Shown here: positions 11,501 to 22,328 of the stretch, piece after piece
Position numbering within the stretch: the first letter of the stretch is position 1
Layout of the letters: every line of letters starts with the position of its first letter
DNA from: Tethya wilhelma
Taxonomy: Eukaryota > Porifera > Demospongiae > Tethyida > Tethyidae
Assembly (NCBI GenBank): GCA_964030475.1
Contig: CAXIPT010000002.1
Coordinates: 14,409,095 to 14,473,094 of the forward strand
DNA: 64,000 nucleotides
Direction of reading: 5' to 3'
Notes under the pieces: generated by a model
Seen by the model: only the letters and a program-made list of their open reading frames with translations
Told to the model about the DNA's origin: nothing
Databases searched by the model: none
Position numbers and translations under genes: made by a program

Positions 11501-12602
11501 AGTTCTGTGGTTAATTTGTGTTGGTTGTGTGGTTAATTTGTGTGTGAACTGTTTAATTATACTCTGTACTTACTTTGTGCAAGTTTTTGCTTGCCTCTTA
11601 GGCCTATGCTTGTTTTAGAAACTGGTTTGACTTGTTTTGTGCATAGGATCCTATATAAGCTGAGCATTAATTTTATGTAGATTTTTGTCTAGTTTTTTGA
11701 GCTGATACTCTGAGTTGTTCTGATTGCTGATTAATAATAATGATTTTGCTGCTGCTGAATTCAATTCCCTGAACCTGGTAGCATCACACTGCACTAGGCA
11801 GGCGCCTGAACTGTACACTGATAGATGAGAGCTGCCAGATTAGGCCAGTGGGTTCCATTGTGGTGCAATGCCTAGTGCTCTGGCCTCCCAACCTCATGGT
11901 TGGGTGATCAAGGTCCACCATGCATGGGTAGTTTAAGGTGCTGCCCTTGGTGGTTGTGAGTGACCATTTAATACCTTCCCACCAGTCGACTCAGCTGTGA
12001 ATAAGTATACCTGGAGTTTTTCTGGGGACCACAGACACACCCACACACCCACACATGCACACACCCACACATGCACACAGATTAATATTGCACACACACC
12101 ACACATGCACATTATTTTCAGATCTGAATCTCCATCTCAAGTATTTTTCATTATTATTCAGTGGCTCCTTTCTCTCGTTACGGAAAATGTTGTCCATGAT
12201 CAGAAAATAACTTTAGCATACGACAACATGTGCAACTTAGCCAAGCTAAAAATTGCTCAACAACCACTGCCCTTTCCTTCACCATATGACAAACTCTGGC
12301 TAGATGTTGAAAAAGTTATAGATGTTTTTCACTTTAAAAATCATGTGTCTCTGGATTGTCAACAGAAATTTTCGCCTGCAAAACTCAAGAAAGAGCATCC
12401 TGAGTTCAACACACAAGCTGGTGAGCAAACTTTTGTTTGGATCCATCGCTTTAGTCATATTCTTTGCTCGATGAACAAAGTTCACCACTTATTTTATCTT
12501 CATCGCATGGTACTCAGACGCAATGAGTACACTAGCAAATGTTACCTAAATGGGAAAAAGCCTATCTTGCCCAAAGTGACAAAAAAAGATGAAAGATCAT
12601 GA
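8534..12602 (+). CDS. KDZ-superfamily transposase gene (5' end missing)
   Basis: Nine exons: 8534-8907, 8970-9175, 9515-9588, 9695-9892, 10105-10175, 10608-10782, 10881-11009, 11125-11302, 12122-12602 (stop TGA). All splice phases agree, giving 627 residues open from the gap base 8533, so the N terminus is lost. Residues ~110-215 match a CxC5-type cysteine cluster (CSEC, RCKEC, then FYPQKREFIEVS). Residues ~276-330 match a CxC6-type cluster (LWVTDG, then AFCNEHC). The C-terminal part fits the KDZ (Kyakuja-Dileera-Zisupton) DDE-type core: candidate acidic residues D502 (LAYDNMC), D535 (DVFHFKNH) and E569 (NTQAGEQTF), followed by HHLFYLHRM. It is presumed to cut and join DNA. Family assignment comes from recalled motif patterns. 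The next gene starts ~0.4-0.7 kb downstream in the same direction. It could be an active transposon gene or a domesticated copy. Confidence 0.82.
8908..8969 (+). other. 62-nt GC-AG intron in the KDZ gene
   Basis: The only open path joining the two cysteine-cluster exons uses the donor AAG|GCAAGT and acceptor TTAATCAG. GCAAGT is the standard non-canonical GC donor context. Reading through would hit TAA within about ten codons. Confidence 0.7.
11845..12010 (+). mobile_element. tRNA-derived SINE-like sequence in an intron
   Basis: Within the 819-nt intron before the last KDZ exon. It contains an A-box-like TGGTGCAATGCC, then a B-box-like GGTGATCAAGGTCC, then a conserved-looking GTCGACTCAGCTGTGAA tail. 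Short CA-rich repeats follow (12036-12110). Assignment is by pattern only; the A and B boxes are imperfect. Confidence 0.4.
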
Positions 12603-12951
12603 TCATGAGTCCTCACTGGCTCTCTTAGAATTATTTTGTACTATTATCTACTTTATTTCATTGTAGCTTTATTTCTGGACCAGGACAGATAATATAGTAT
12701 GTAATATGCAGTGCAGGCTGTGAATTAGAGGGGAAGGGGGGGGTTTGGTTGTTTTGTGAGGTTCAGTTTGTTGCTTTTTTGTTTTGTTGTTGTTATTGTC
12801 CTGTTCATTTATACATTATTATAGTTGGATCTAGTGAGTATGTGTGTGTGTTCTTGTTCCTCTCATTTCATTTGAGTTTAATTATGGAAACTTCTGGAAT
12901 CTCTTCTTACCGCAGCACCCCTCCGGTATCTCCGGACTACATAATGGCGAG

Positions 12952-13151
12952 TGCGCATGCGCAATAAGCTAATCGAAGTTGATTATAAAAACGCCAGATC
13001 GTCGTTGTGCCACTTTACAGTAGTCAGCAGCCTTCAGTTTGTCCATCTATAGAGTCAATTCTAGTAAAGTCACACTACAAAACGTGGATGAATATTCGAG
13101 CTTCAGAAGTTCACAAAATAGACTACTTGAACTTGCAGTCTACATTGAAAG
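12952..13151 (+). promoter_or_regulatory. Promoter and non-coding first exon of the ATPase/PHD gene
   Basis: The palindrome TGCGCATGCGCA (12952-12963, NRF1-type) is followed by TATAAAA at 12984-12990. A probable leader exon ends at the donor AAAG|GTACTA (13151/13152). The leader contains a short ATG-initiated frame (from 13086) that does not stay open into the next exon, so it could act as an upstream ORF. The same 12-mer palindrome occurs inside two B-type composite elements of this window. Confidence 0.55.
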
Positions 13152-13303
13152 GTACTAACATACAATAATAATTTACAAACTTAATGCAGTTTATTCTGTG
13201 CATTACAGTCTTTACAGGCATCTATCAGTATGGCGTAAATGCTTTATTTTCATCTAATCATAGTACTATGGTGACATCATTGCTATTACATTCAATTTTT
13301 TAG

Positions 13304-13989
13304 ATGCCGAAACTTCTTCAGGAAAACCATTCAATTGGATATTATAAGGGGAGCAAGACAAAGACTTTTGTTAAATTAACTAACTTTGGTCTTCGGCTTC
13401 TAAAGCACGTACAACCACCCAAAGAATTGCCACAGTTTTCCGGGTTCATTGTGGAAGTTACTCAAAGACAAAGATGTCGTACAGTTGAATCCCAGTCTGG
13501 TGGAACAACTCATACTGTTGTTAAGGGGTGAGTAAATTTTTTCTTCTCCCAGTTCCTTGGTTTAGAAATAAATCTTTTATACAAAAACATAAATTAATAT
13601 TTGTATATAATGCCATGCATGATAAAAAAGGGAAAAAATAGTTAGATGTCTATGCATGCACGTGTATAATACAAGGCATGTAATAATTGAGCAATTATAT
13701 AATGATTGCACACACAGTGAAGCTTTCCTGCCTTGGTACAAAATTTCAAATACTGACCAGCTTGTGCAATATCTCAGTCCTGCCATTCCATCTGGAGCAC
13801 TCTCTTCTCAGCTCACAATCACTCAAACTAAGTCAATCTTGATGGAACTCTGTCAGGATTTCTTTGAGTGAGTACAATTAAATTAATGCTTGCAGGAAGT
13901 AGTTCAGTCTGTAATAATTGCTGATTTTATTATACTATTTTATTAATTTTGTGGTTGAACTGCTCTTAAAAAATACTGATGCAGCACAT

Positions 13990-14038
<49 letters not shown>

Positions 14039-17000
14039 ACCTAAATCATTGATTGCATGCACTTTTATTTTATATACTATAGCTGGAATATAGTTTTTTG
14101 TGCCAGTTGCTTAACCCTTAATGCATGTCTGAGGTTAGTTTTACTAAAATATTAATTATTAATTTGTTTTACTTATTAATAGAACTGAAGTTAGTGATGA
14201 AGAGAGTGACACCACCCAATACACTGCCGTATCCTGTAGTGGACGTCAACCAGATTCTAGTGTATTTGTATTTGGTCCTAGCTGTCAACTGAGTGAAGAT
14301 GGTAAAGCAATCCCTATAGAGAGCCAACCATTCATTTGGGTTGAAGAAATACTCCTAAAACTCAAGCGTCCAATTAATCCACTACCTTCTTTGCCAAATC
14401 CCAATGTAAAACACCTTAAAACCCTTGTAAAGGGAATGTGCGACATTGCTGGAGAAAATGTGCTTAGTGGAATGTACTTACTTGGTAAGTATTATATAAC
14501 AGTATGTAGACATTAGTTTTTTTGTTTACTATTATTATATAGCTTATAGTAGTTATACTGAATAGTACTGTACTAATAATCATGTAAATAATTATTAATT
14601 ATTATAGCATCAGCTATCATGTCCATGCATTATGAAATGGTGCTATCTAAATGTGGATCCGTTGGAATAGCAGTGGCTACCAGTTCTGTCAGTCGTGGAA
14701 AATCTAATTGTGCAAAAATAGCTGTTGGTATGTGCGGTAACTATCCAAAGGGTTGCCTAACATATCTAACTGACAGCATGGCAAGAGGACATCTTAGTGG
14801 AGCAGTACCGTTCCTTTTTGACGATCCTAGTGACGACACAGTGCTTAAACCTTTACTGATGAATTCCTTTGGAGGAGCAGAAATAGGGACCAGAAGGCTA
14901 CAGTTTTCACCTAGGTGTTCACCCATTGTTACGTGCAATGATTTTGTAATTGAAAGCCTGGCCAATGCGGATGATCGGTAAGATTATGATTTCACTCTGC
15001 ACTTAAACTTATTTTCTGTAAATTACCTTTTATAGATACCTTGCTAGAGTTATCCTTGTGCCCTTTATATATGATGCTCCCTCTATAACTGTTGGCACAC
15101 TGGATACAATACTTGGACAAGCACATTGGGCATTGCCAGAGGCAATTTCAATTGGTAAATGGCTTTCTCTTCTGTCTGAAACTCAGATAGCTGAGATGGT
15201 TGACAAAGTCCATGAAGTGACTGGTAGAAGACTAGAGGGAAGACTCGCTTTACAATATGCCATGTACATATTGTGTGCTAAACAGGTATGAAATTCCCTT
15301 CCAGAGCTATAATTATTATAATTAATACATTAATAACTATATACTTTTGTTATACATGTATGCAGATTGCACTACAGGCTGAATGTCCAAACGTTTCCCC
15401 AGAAAGGATCTGGGAACACTTCACAAATGCCATTGTGCCTGCGATAGCCAATTATCAATCGCATTATGTTACAGGTGATAAACATGAGGCAGACAATTTG
15501 GGGGAGTTACTTAATCAAGCTAGTCAGCATGCAACAAAATCTGATGGTGAAATGTCAGAGGTAATAATAATTGTTTCGTAACTATAAGATATCATTTTTA
15601 TTGTTTGACCCACAAATGACATAATTTTAGCATCATAATAAAAAATAATAATAAAAATTATTTTAAAGGAATACAATAATAATCATTGTCATACACTGAT
15701 CTGTGATTATACTTTCATGTCTTTGTTGATCTGTAAATGTACAGTTTCTAACTTGTGTTGCCCCCAACATCAGCTATCACACACCGAAAAAAAAGTCGAT
15801 GATTCGAGGTGTAGCAATTCGAGTGCCTAAGCTTGTTCAGTATCTGGACAAACACAACATCACTCACAAATCTCCAAGATCTATCAGAAAGAAGATCAAG
15901 AAAATTCGCAAAAGTGCACCGAGGATGAAGCAGTACTTTCTTAAGGATGATGCTGTGGTAACTGATCGCAAAATTCATCGCAACCTTGCAGAATGCAAAG
16001 GTTGTGCATGTATACCAGATGATGCTATGTCAGCTGAATTTATACAAACTTTCCCTCGAGGTAAATAATCAAATTATCATTACTGCATGATAAACCTTGT
16101 GATCTATAGTCACCAGTATTATCCATTCATTTAGATGCAAGTATGCCAAGCTCTATCAAGGAACAGTCAACAGCTGCACCAAAGGGTAAGCTCTAAGAAC
16201 CTTACCACATGATAATTAATATACATTTCTCTCATACATTCATGAGAAAATTATTGCACCTCTAGTTTTAACTGCGTGAAACCTAATATAATACAAGTAT
16301 AATAGTAAAAATTTCATAAAAATTAGCAGTGTAGGAATGGGCAGTGCTGCAAAAAGGAAGGAAACAAGGCTGGGACTTTAAATTTCGGCACATGACTACT
16401 TCATTTTCATTTTCGATTCCTCATGTATCCAGTCATATAAAATAAATATTGATATGGTTCAAACAATGCTACATGTACATGTCCATTAATATTATTAAAA
16501 TAATTATAGAATCATGATTAAAATCCTAATTCCAATTAAGTCATAAATAAATTAAAAGGTATACAGGCAACCTATATGAGCTTGGAAAACTTTGAAAATG
16601 AAGTAGTCATGTGCCGAAATTTAAAGTCCCAGCCTTGTTTCCTTCCTTTTTGCAGCACTGCCCATTCCTACACTGCTAATTTTTATGAAATTTTTACTAT
16701 TATACTTGTTTGTTCACTTTTTCCAACACTAAGGTGCTCAACTGGAATGGAGTATAAGCTATCAGAGACTGGTCAGTCTCTACAAAAAGCATGAGCTACT
16801 GCTTTCAAGTACACTGGATGCGCATGCGCATTATATGCATGCAAACCAACGTGGTCTGTTGACGACCTTTACCTATAACAAGATGGCTACATGCAAGTAC
16901 AGTATTTATATCAGAGTTTTTAAAATGCCTAGATTTTGTTTGTTATATAGCTTTTAGGCACCAAACGAGTATAAAAGGACGTAGTTCGGATGAAGTCAAG

Positions 17001-18929
17001 TTGCACTGTACAGTTAAAGCTGGCTGAATGCCTTTTGTTTGTCTGGAAATCGCGTTCAAGTTTGTCAGTTAGGAAGGAAGAAGAAAACAAAATTGCACTG
17101 TTCTGGCTTCCTGCCAGCGCTCTCTCCAGAGTGCTCTAGAAAGTTTCTGTGAGTTTTGTTGATGCATGCACTTAGAAAACTATCCAAGGGAGGCTTTAAT
17201 CCATGTCTAAAGGCTTAGCTGTCATTCTCTGAAAGTTTATGAGCATAAACATTTTGTATTGTGTCTATGGGACAGTCGGCCCATTCCTACTATACGTACT
17301 ACCGTACGTATGATTAATAATTTTAATAGTGCAACAGGAGAAAGTGATAGAGCTCGAAGACTCTGATATTGGTAGTAACTCTGCTTCTAATGCATCAGAC
17401 TCTGAATCACTATCTGTTGACATGGACACTCAAACTGTTGATGATTCAGGTTTGAAGTTTGAGTCATTATTGGTAATTAATTAGTGTATTGATCTTAATT
17501 AAACTTTTTTCTCCTCATGAAGGAATCCATTTAAATGACTTTTCTATGATGGAAGATGATCAAGGAGGATTGGGTATGTATATAAAAAAACTATAATGAT
17601 TCTGAATGGCTAATTAAAAATTGTGTCATGTGCATGCATGCGCATCGTCGGGATTGGTCAACATACTGTAGATCTGAGTCAAGATGAAGCTGAGTATCAC
17701 CAGCTGCACTCAACCCCTGATGAGCACATTCAACAGCTTCCAGAAACTAATTCTCCTGGACCAAAATCAACCCCTGATGAGCACATTCAACAGTTTCCAG
17801 AAACTAATTCTCCTGGACCAAAATCAACCCCTGATGAGCACATTCAACAGTCTCCAGGTATAGAGATGCAGAAACTATAATAATTTTCCTGTACCCAAAT
17901 CACCATGCATTTATTGATCTCAATACAGAGTTACATCAAAATACAGAACCCAGCAAATCTAGTGCAACTGTAGCCATTCGAAAGTCTGTGACACCTTTAC
18001 GTTGTAAGGATTTTGTTGTTAAAAAATTGTACATTATTATAAAAATATCTTTCCAATAATTACTTGTAGATCTCAAACAAAGGAGAGTGGAATCAGATAA
18101 GAATCTCATGATGAGGCTGTATTCTCGGATTGATGTGACACCACCGAGGAAGAGCATTCGTAAGGGAATAAAGAACCAAACTAGTCATAATATTTTGCCC
18201 ATGATCATGCATGCACTATTATAGAGATATAGAGAGTATACTAATGACTGTTATATATAGGCTTTCTGAAGAGTGAACACCTAACTAAATCGAATTCAGC
18301 CAGCTTCAGGACTCGCCGGAATCTCTTAACTGACCTAAGCCAACTTCAAGATAAAATGAAAGTTGTTAAAGGTATGGAGGAGTAAAAAATATTCAACATC
18401 CTATACTGCATGTTCCCTGCACATTACATCCGGCTCTATCTTTGTCATAACAGAGAGTTCCTCATCTATTAAAGACTTCTCTAAGTGCAAACCTCGTGCA
18501 GCTGTTTCACAACATAAAGTTCAAAGTAATATCATAATTATTATCTTGCTGGTTGATGGGTATCATGATCAATCTGTACACTTCACATTCCATTATCAGG
18601 GTCACCTCGTAAAAAGCCAATGACAGGAAAGCCAACACAAAGAACCCATGGCCACCATACTCGTGCTTCTTCCAGAAAGACTTCCCAAGGTTATATTACT
18701 AATAAATGATCAACCTAAGGTTGAAGTCAAGCTATTTTTACCCTGCATGATTTTAGATAAAGCACGATGCCCAGAAGATATTTGTGTATACAAGAAGAAT
18801 ACACCCGGAATTTGGATGATAGAGTGTGACAAGTGCAAACAATGGTTCCATATTAAATGTGTGAAGCTAAGTAAGGCTAAAGTGAAATCGTCCTCTAATT
18901 GGAGTTGCAAACGCAAGGGATGTATGTGA
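13304..18929 (+). CDS. P-loop ATPase (DUF927/helicase-like) with C-terminal PHD finger
   Basis: Seventeen coding exons: 13304-13527, 13718-13867, 14183-14484, 14608-14977, 15036-15285, 15366-15560, 15745-16060, 16135-16185, 17330-17449, 17523-17573, 17672-17857, 17929-18003, 18070-18159, 18261-18371, 18454-18525, 18600-18689, 18757-18929. Phases agree throughout; total 2826 nt, 941 residues. Residues ~226-345 resemble an ATPase family common in sponge, cnidarian and fish genomes: Walker A-like SSVSRGKS (251-258; the first Gly of GxxxxGKS is Ser) and Walker B-like FLFDDP (294-299). Acidic, low-complexity linkers follow, including 19-residue repeats. Residues ~889-940 form a C4HC3 PHD finger (CPEDIC, ECDKC, WFHIKC, WSCKRKGC), a chromatin reader type. 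The start is taken at 13304 because the preceding leader exon puts a stop in frame. The gene lies downstream of, and parallel to, the KDZ gene, so a paired role in one element is possible. A composite transposon occupies the intron 16186-17329. Confidence 0.82.
13991..14036. repeat. (AC)n microsatellite
   Basis: About 23 uninterrupted CA dinucleotides in an intron of the ATPase/PHD gene. Confidence 0.95.
16293..17311 (-). mobile_element. Composite element, B-type copy 1, in an intron
   Basis: In head-to-tail terms it lies on the minus strand. The hairpin (16293-16709) has arms carrying GTGTAGGAATGGGCAGTGC and terminal ACAAGTATAATAG. The body follows, then the head ending TACTATACGTACTACCGTACG. 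The body holds TGCGCATGCGCA (16819-16830), an AAGATGGC motif (16880-16887) and TATAAAAGG (16970-16978), a promoter-like set. The element fills most of the intron between exons 8 and 9 of the ATPase/PHD gene without breaking the reading frame. Confidence 0.8.
17710..17857 (+). repeat. 57-bp in-frame tandem repeat in an exon
   Basis: Units start at 17710, 17767 and 17824, the last one partial. Each encodes STPDEHIQQLPETNSPGPK with small changes. The period is a multiple of three, so copy-number change would keep the frame of the ATPase/PHD protein linker. Confidence 0.9.
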
Positions 18930-19544
18930 CAACTGAATAAGTCAGACTCTGTTACTGTACATTGGAAAAATGCAAAAACAGTGGTTATTATGATACTTAT
19001 AACAATAACATTGTAAGACTTATTCATTTATGCATACCATGCATACTTGATCATGTATTGTTAGCTATGTTATGATGTTTTGTTATAATTATATGTTCTT
19101 TATCATTGCTGTAAATCAGTCACTGTAATTATAATAGTTATTGAATGTTACACAGGCTGCCACACCGGTCACTGAGCAAGCATCTGCATGTCATGCCATA
19201 ACAATTATATATCACATATAGCCTCACTATAGTGGAGGCTTTTATCTTGACGATAATTATACCTCCTGCAGATTACAGTGATGTGTAATTTATTGACTAT
19301 ACACAGTATGAGGCTGGGTCATATCCGAAGCTGGTAGATATATGGAATGATCAACTGAAAGATATAATTATACTGTGATCTTAATTTTATCTTTTGAGAA
19401 GTATTTATCTCAAACATCATTAAACATCTGTGTTTTGACAAATTTCACCAGATGCATGTGAGAGTCACATGACTACTGGATAGTGAAGTTAAAAAGAGAG
19501 ATCATGAATGGAGCCCAGCCTGAGCTCTGTAGAGAACCCTTTTG

Positions 19545-20850
19545 AAAAGGTATTATAATAGTCAACACACACATACTTAATTGTGAACATTTGTCGATTG
19601 TGAACCTTTTAAAAAATATTATAGTCAACACACACATCTCAACAATACTTATTGTGAACATTTTTCAATTGTGAACCTTTTTCAAAAAGTATTATAGTCA
19701 ATACACACATCTCAACAAAATACTTGTGAACGTTTGTCGATTGTGAACATTTGTCGATTGTGAACTGTTTTCAAAAAGTATTATAGTCAACACACACATC
19801 TCAACAAAATTAATGATAATCTTATTGTGAACATTTGTCGATTGTGAACCTTTTTCAAAAGGTTTAATAGTCAACACACACATCTCATGGAACAAATGTA
19901 TTGTGAACATTAATTTTAATCAACACACGCATCTCAACAAATGATAATCTTATTGTGAACATTTGTCAATTGTGAACCGTCTTCAAAAAGTATTATAGTC
20001 AACACACACATCTCAACAAAATTAATGATAATACTTATTGTGAACATTTCTCAATTGTGAACCTTTTTCAAAAGGTATATATATATATTATAGTCAACAC
20101 ACACACATCTCAACAAAATGATAATATACTTATTGTGAACTTGTGAACCTTTTTCAAAAGGTATTATAGTCAACACACACATCTCAACAAAATTGTGAAC
20201 ATTTCTAAATTGTGAACCTTTTTCAAAAGGTACTATTGTCAACACACATATCTCAACAAAATTTAATGATAATCTTATTGTGAACATTTGTCGATTGTGA
20301 ACTGTTTTCAAAAAGAATTGTAGTCAACACACACATCTCAACAAAATTAATACTTTTTGTGAACATTTCTCAATTGTGAACCTTTTTCAAAAGGTATATA
20401 TATATTATAGTCAACACACACACATCTCAACAAAATGATAATACTTATTGTGAACTTGTGAACCTTTTTCAAAAGGTATTATAGTCAACACACACATCTC
20501 AACAAAATTAATACTTATTGTGAACATTTCTAAATTGTGAACCTTTTTCAAAAGGTACTATTGTCAACACACATATCTCAACAAAATTAATGGTACTACT
20601 TATTGTGAACATTTCTCAATTAATTGTCAACAATTTTCAAAAGGTATTATAGTGAACACACATGATAATACTTATTGTAAACATTTGTGATGGGGCACTC
20701 TTTTCAAAAGGTATTTGAGTCAACACACACAACAAATACTTATTGTGAAATTTCTCAATTGTGAACCCTATTTAAAAAGTATTAGCTATAGAGTAAACAC
20801 CTGCATGTATCAACAAACGATGTATAATTATTGCAAATGTTTCTGGATTG
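19545..20850. repeat. Tandem array of TTGTGAAC / CCTTTTTCAAAAGG units
   Basis: More than a dozen variable-length units, roughly 75-130 bp. Each combines ATTGTGAACATTT, a second ATTGTGAACC, the near-palindrome CCTTTTTCAAAAGG, and AGTCAACACACACATCTCAAC. Units decay toward the 20.8 kb end. Several minus-strand frames stay open through units (for example 20051-20311, repeating a VEMCVLTIIPFEKGS motif), which is expected when a unit lacks stops in one frame. The array begins ~0.6 kb after the PHD stop codon. It could be a satellite or the subterminal region of an element. Confidence 0.9.
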
Positions 20851-21878
20851 TGAATGGTGTCCACAAATTGATCACTGATTCCTCAATGACATGATTTCTT
20901 CAGTGAAATGTTTCTCAATAATTATTTTGAAGGCTTTCTTTATGTAGTTACAATAAAAATCAATTAACAAATCTCCGAACAATTACTGTAATTATTATCA
21001 TAAAACAAAAACTGTTCACTACCAATGCATATATGCCTGTACCATTACGTACAGGCTTATCTACTGTAGCCTGGTCAATCCCTAAGAGAGGCTAAAGGCT
21101 AAGGTATTACATTTTTCCACTTGCAAATTTTGTGAACAACAGTCCTGTTGTGCACATTTCACAATACTTATGACCATCTTAGAGCATCCTCAAATCAGCT
21201 AGTGTATCCACACCTTGACCATCTACAGTGCAGTACGTAAGATCTAGCTTCCCTGACTGTCTGCCTCGTGAGAGTGGGCTCCTAATAGAATTATGACACA
21301 CAACAACAGCAGGAGTTGCTCTCAGCTCTGGGCTCACCAATTCTCTCTATTCTTCACATACTAAAGGTTCCACTTACTGTAGAGGCCATTTTCTGATGAT
21401 CTTTCTCCTCAAGTGCTCCAACAGAGATCGAACTACCAAATCATTACACGTACGCATGGTAGCCGGTGTTGATGCAAAGTGCTGAGTGGGCAAACACTCA
21501 GAGTGCTGAGTAAGCAAACATAATGTTTGCAAACATTGCATAATATTTGCAAACATCAACCACGTGGCCTGTGTGTACGAGTGTGCTACAAGACTCCCTT
21601 CCACTGACCAGAGTTATCAAAGAAGCCGCCTCACGGATGAGAACCCACTAAACAAAAGTTTTATAACATTTTCGTCAGGAAAAGGTACAGACAGTAATAC
21701 TTTTATTGTAGAAGTACAAGACATTTTATATACATGCATTTCTGATTAGGAGGAGTTTACCCCTCTCAATGGCAGTCTGGTTATGTTTTGGTACAGCTGT
21801 GGACCAGCTGTTTATGATGCCTCTCACATGGGTCATGCCAGGTAGGAATACAATGCATTCACCAACACCCTGGCTCTC
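20851..21878. other. Stretch without recognised genes
   Basis: Weak echoes of the array (TTTTGTGAAC, GTGCACATTTCACAAT near 21130-21165) and duplicated TTTGCAAACAT motifs near 21520-21560. It ends at the gap base 21879. No exon is supported. Confidence 0.4.
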
Positions 21879-21879
21879 N

Positions 21880-22328
21880 CTTGCGAATATTATGCTAGCA
21901 TAATTTTGAGCATTTTAGCACTGTTTTCTACTTGAGCATTATGCAAGCATTTTAAGCTGCTTTTCCCCTCGAAAGGGGTGTGGTCAACTATTTTTCCAAA
22001 TGGTGAACACCACCACGTGTGTAGTGACTGTAGTGAATCCGGGGCATGGCGGTGAACAATGACATTGAAGTGGAAGAGTCCGAAGAGAGTGTAGCTGAGT
22101 TTACTAGTGAATCAAGTGCTACAAGTAGTGATAGCGCTAGAAGCCTTTTGAGTGTACTCAAATCACCAACGCAGTCAGATCTATGTTTGAAAGATGAGCG
22201 TAATCTGAGTATATTAATAAATTGAAATTATTGAGCATAATTGGGATAATTGTGAGCATAATAAGAACAATCTTAAAGCATAAAAGAATTGCATTTTAAG
22301 CCTAACTGTGAGCATAATATTTGCAAGC
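21880..22328 (+). mobile_element. Small TIR element keeping a transposase-like 5' ORF
   Basis: Ends are CTTGCGAATATTATGCT on the left and, inverted, CTTGCAAATATTATGCT on the right. AGCATAAT motifs recur inside both ends. It encloses one short ORF (22046-22225). It fits an internally deleted, non-autonomous derivative of a larger DNA transposon. The target duplication cannot be read because the left flank is the gap base 21879. Confidence 0.55.
22046..22225 (+). CDS. 59-residue ORF, likely N-terminal remnant of a hAT-like transposase
   Basis: ATG at 22046, TGA at 22223. The protein is acidic and Ser-rich, then reads SLLSVLKSPTQSDLC before ending. An N-terminal segment of this form (LLSVLK.P..S.L) precedes the zinc-finger region in a family of hAT-type proteins common in sponges and cnidarians; that match is from memory. 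The rest of the transposase is missing, in line with the deleted element around it. Confidence 0.4.
   Translation: MAVNNDIEVEESEESVAEFTSESSATSSDSARSLLSVLKSPTQSDLCLKDERNLSILIN

Noticed and set aside
11997..12121. Open frame extending upstream of the last KDZ exon
   Set aside because: This is SINE tail and CA-rich intron. The phase-2 end of the previous exon joins correctly at 12122.
16293..17311. Composite element as a Helitron (3' hairpin near the end)
   Set aside because: There is no TC start, no CTRR end after the hairpin, and the hairpin spans hundreds of bases rather than ~20.
19698..20311. Minus-strand open frames with repeated VEMCVLTII peptide
   Set aside because: They arise from the tandem DNA array. 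Frames restart with indels in every unit, there is no splice or start context, and the unit is AT-rich non-coding sequence.
19545..20850. CRISPR-like direct repeats
   Set aside because: The genome is eukaryotic, units vary in length, and the 'spacers' are themselves repeated.
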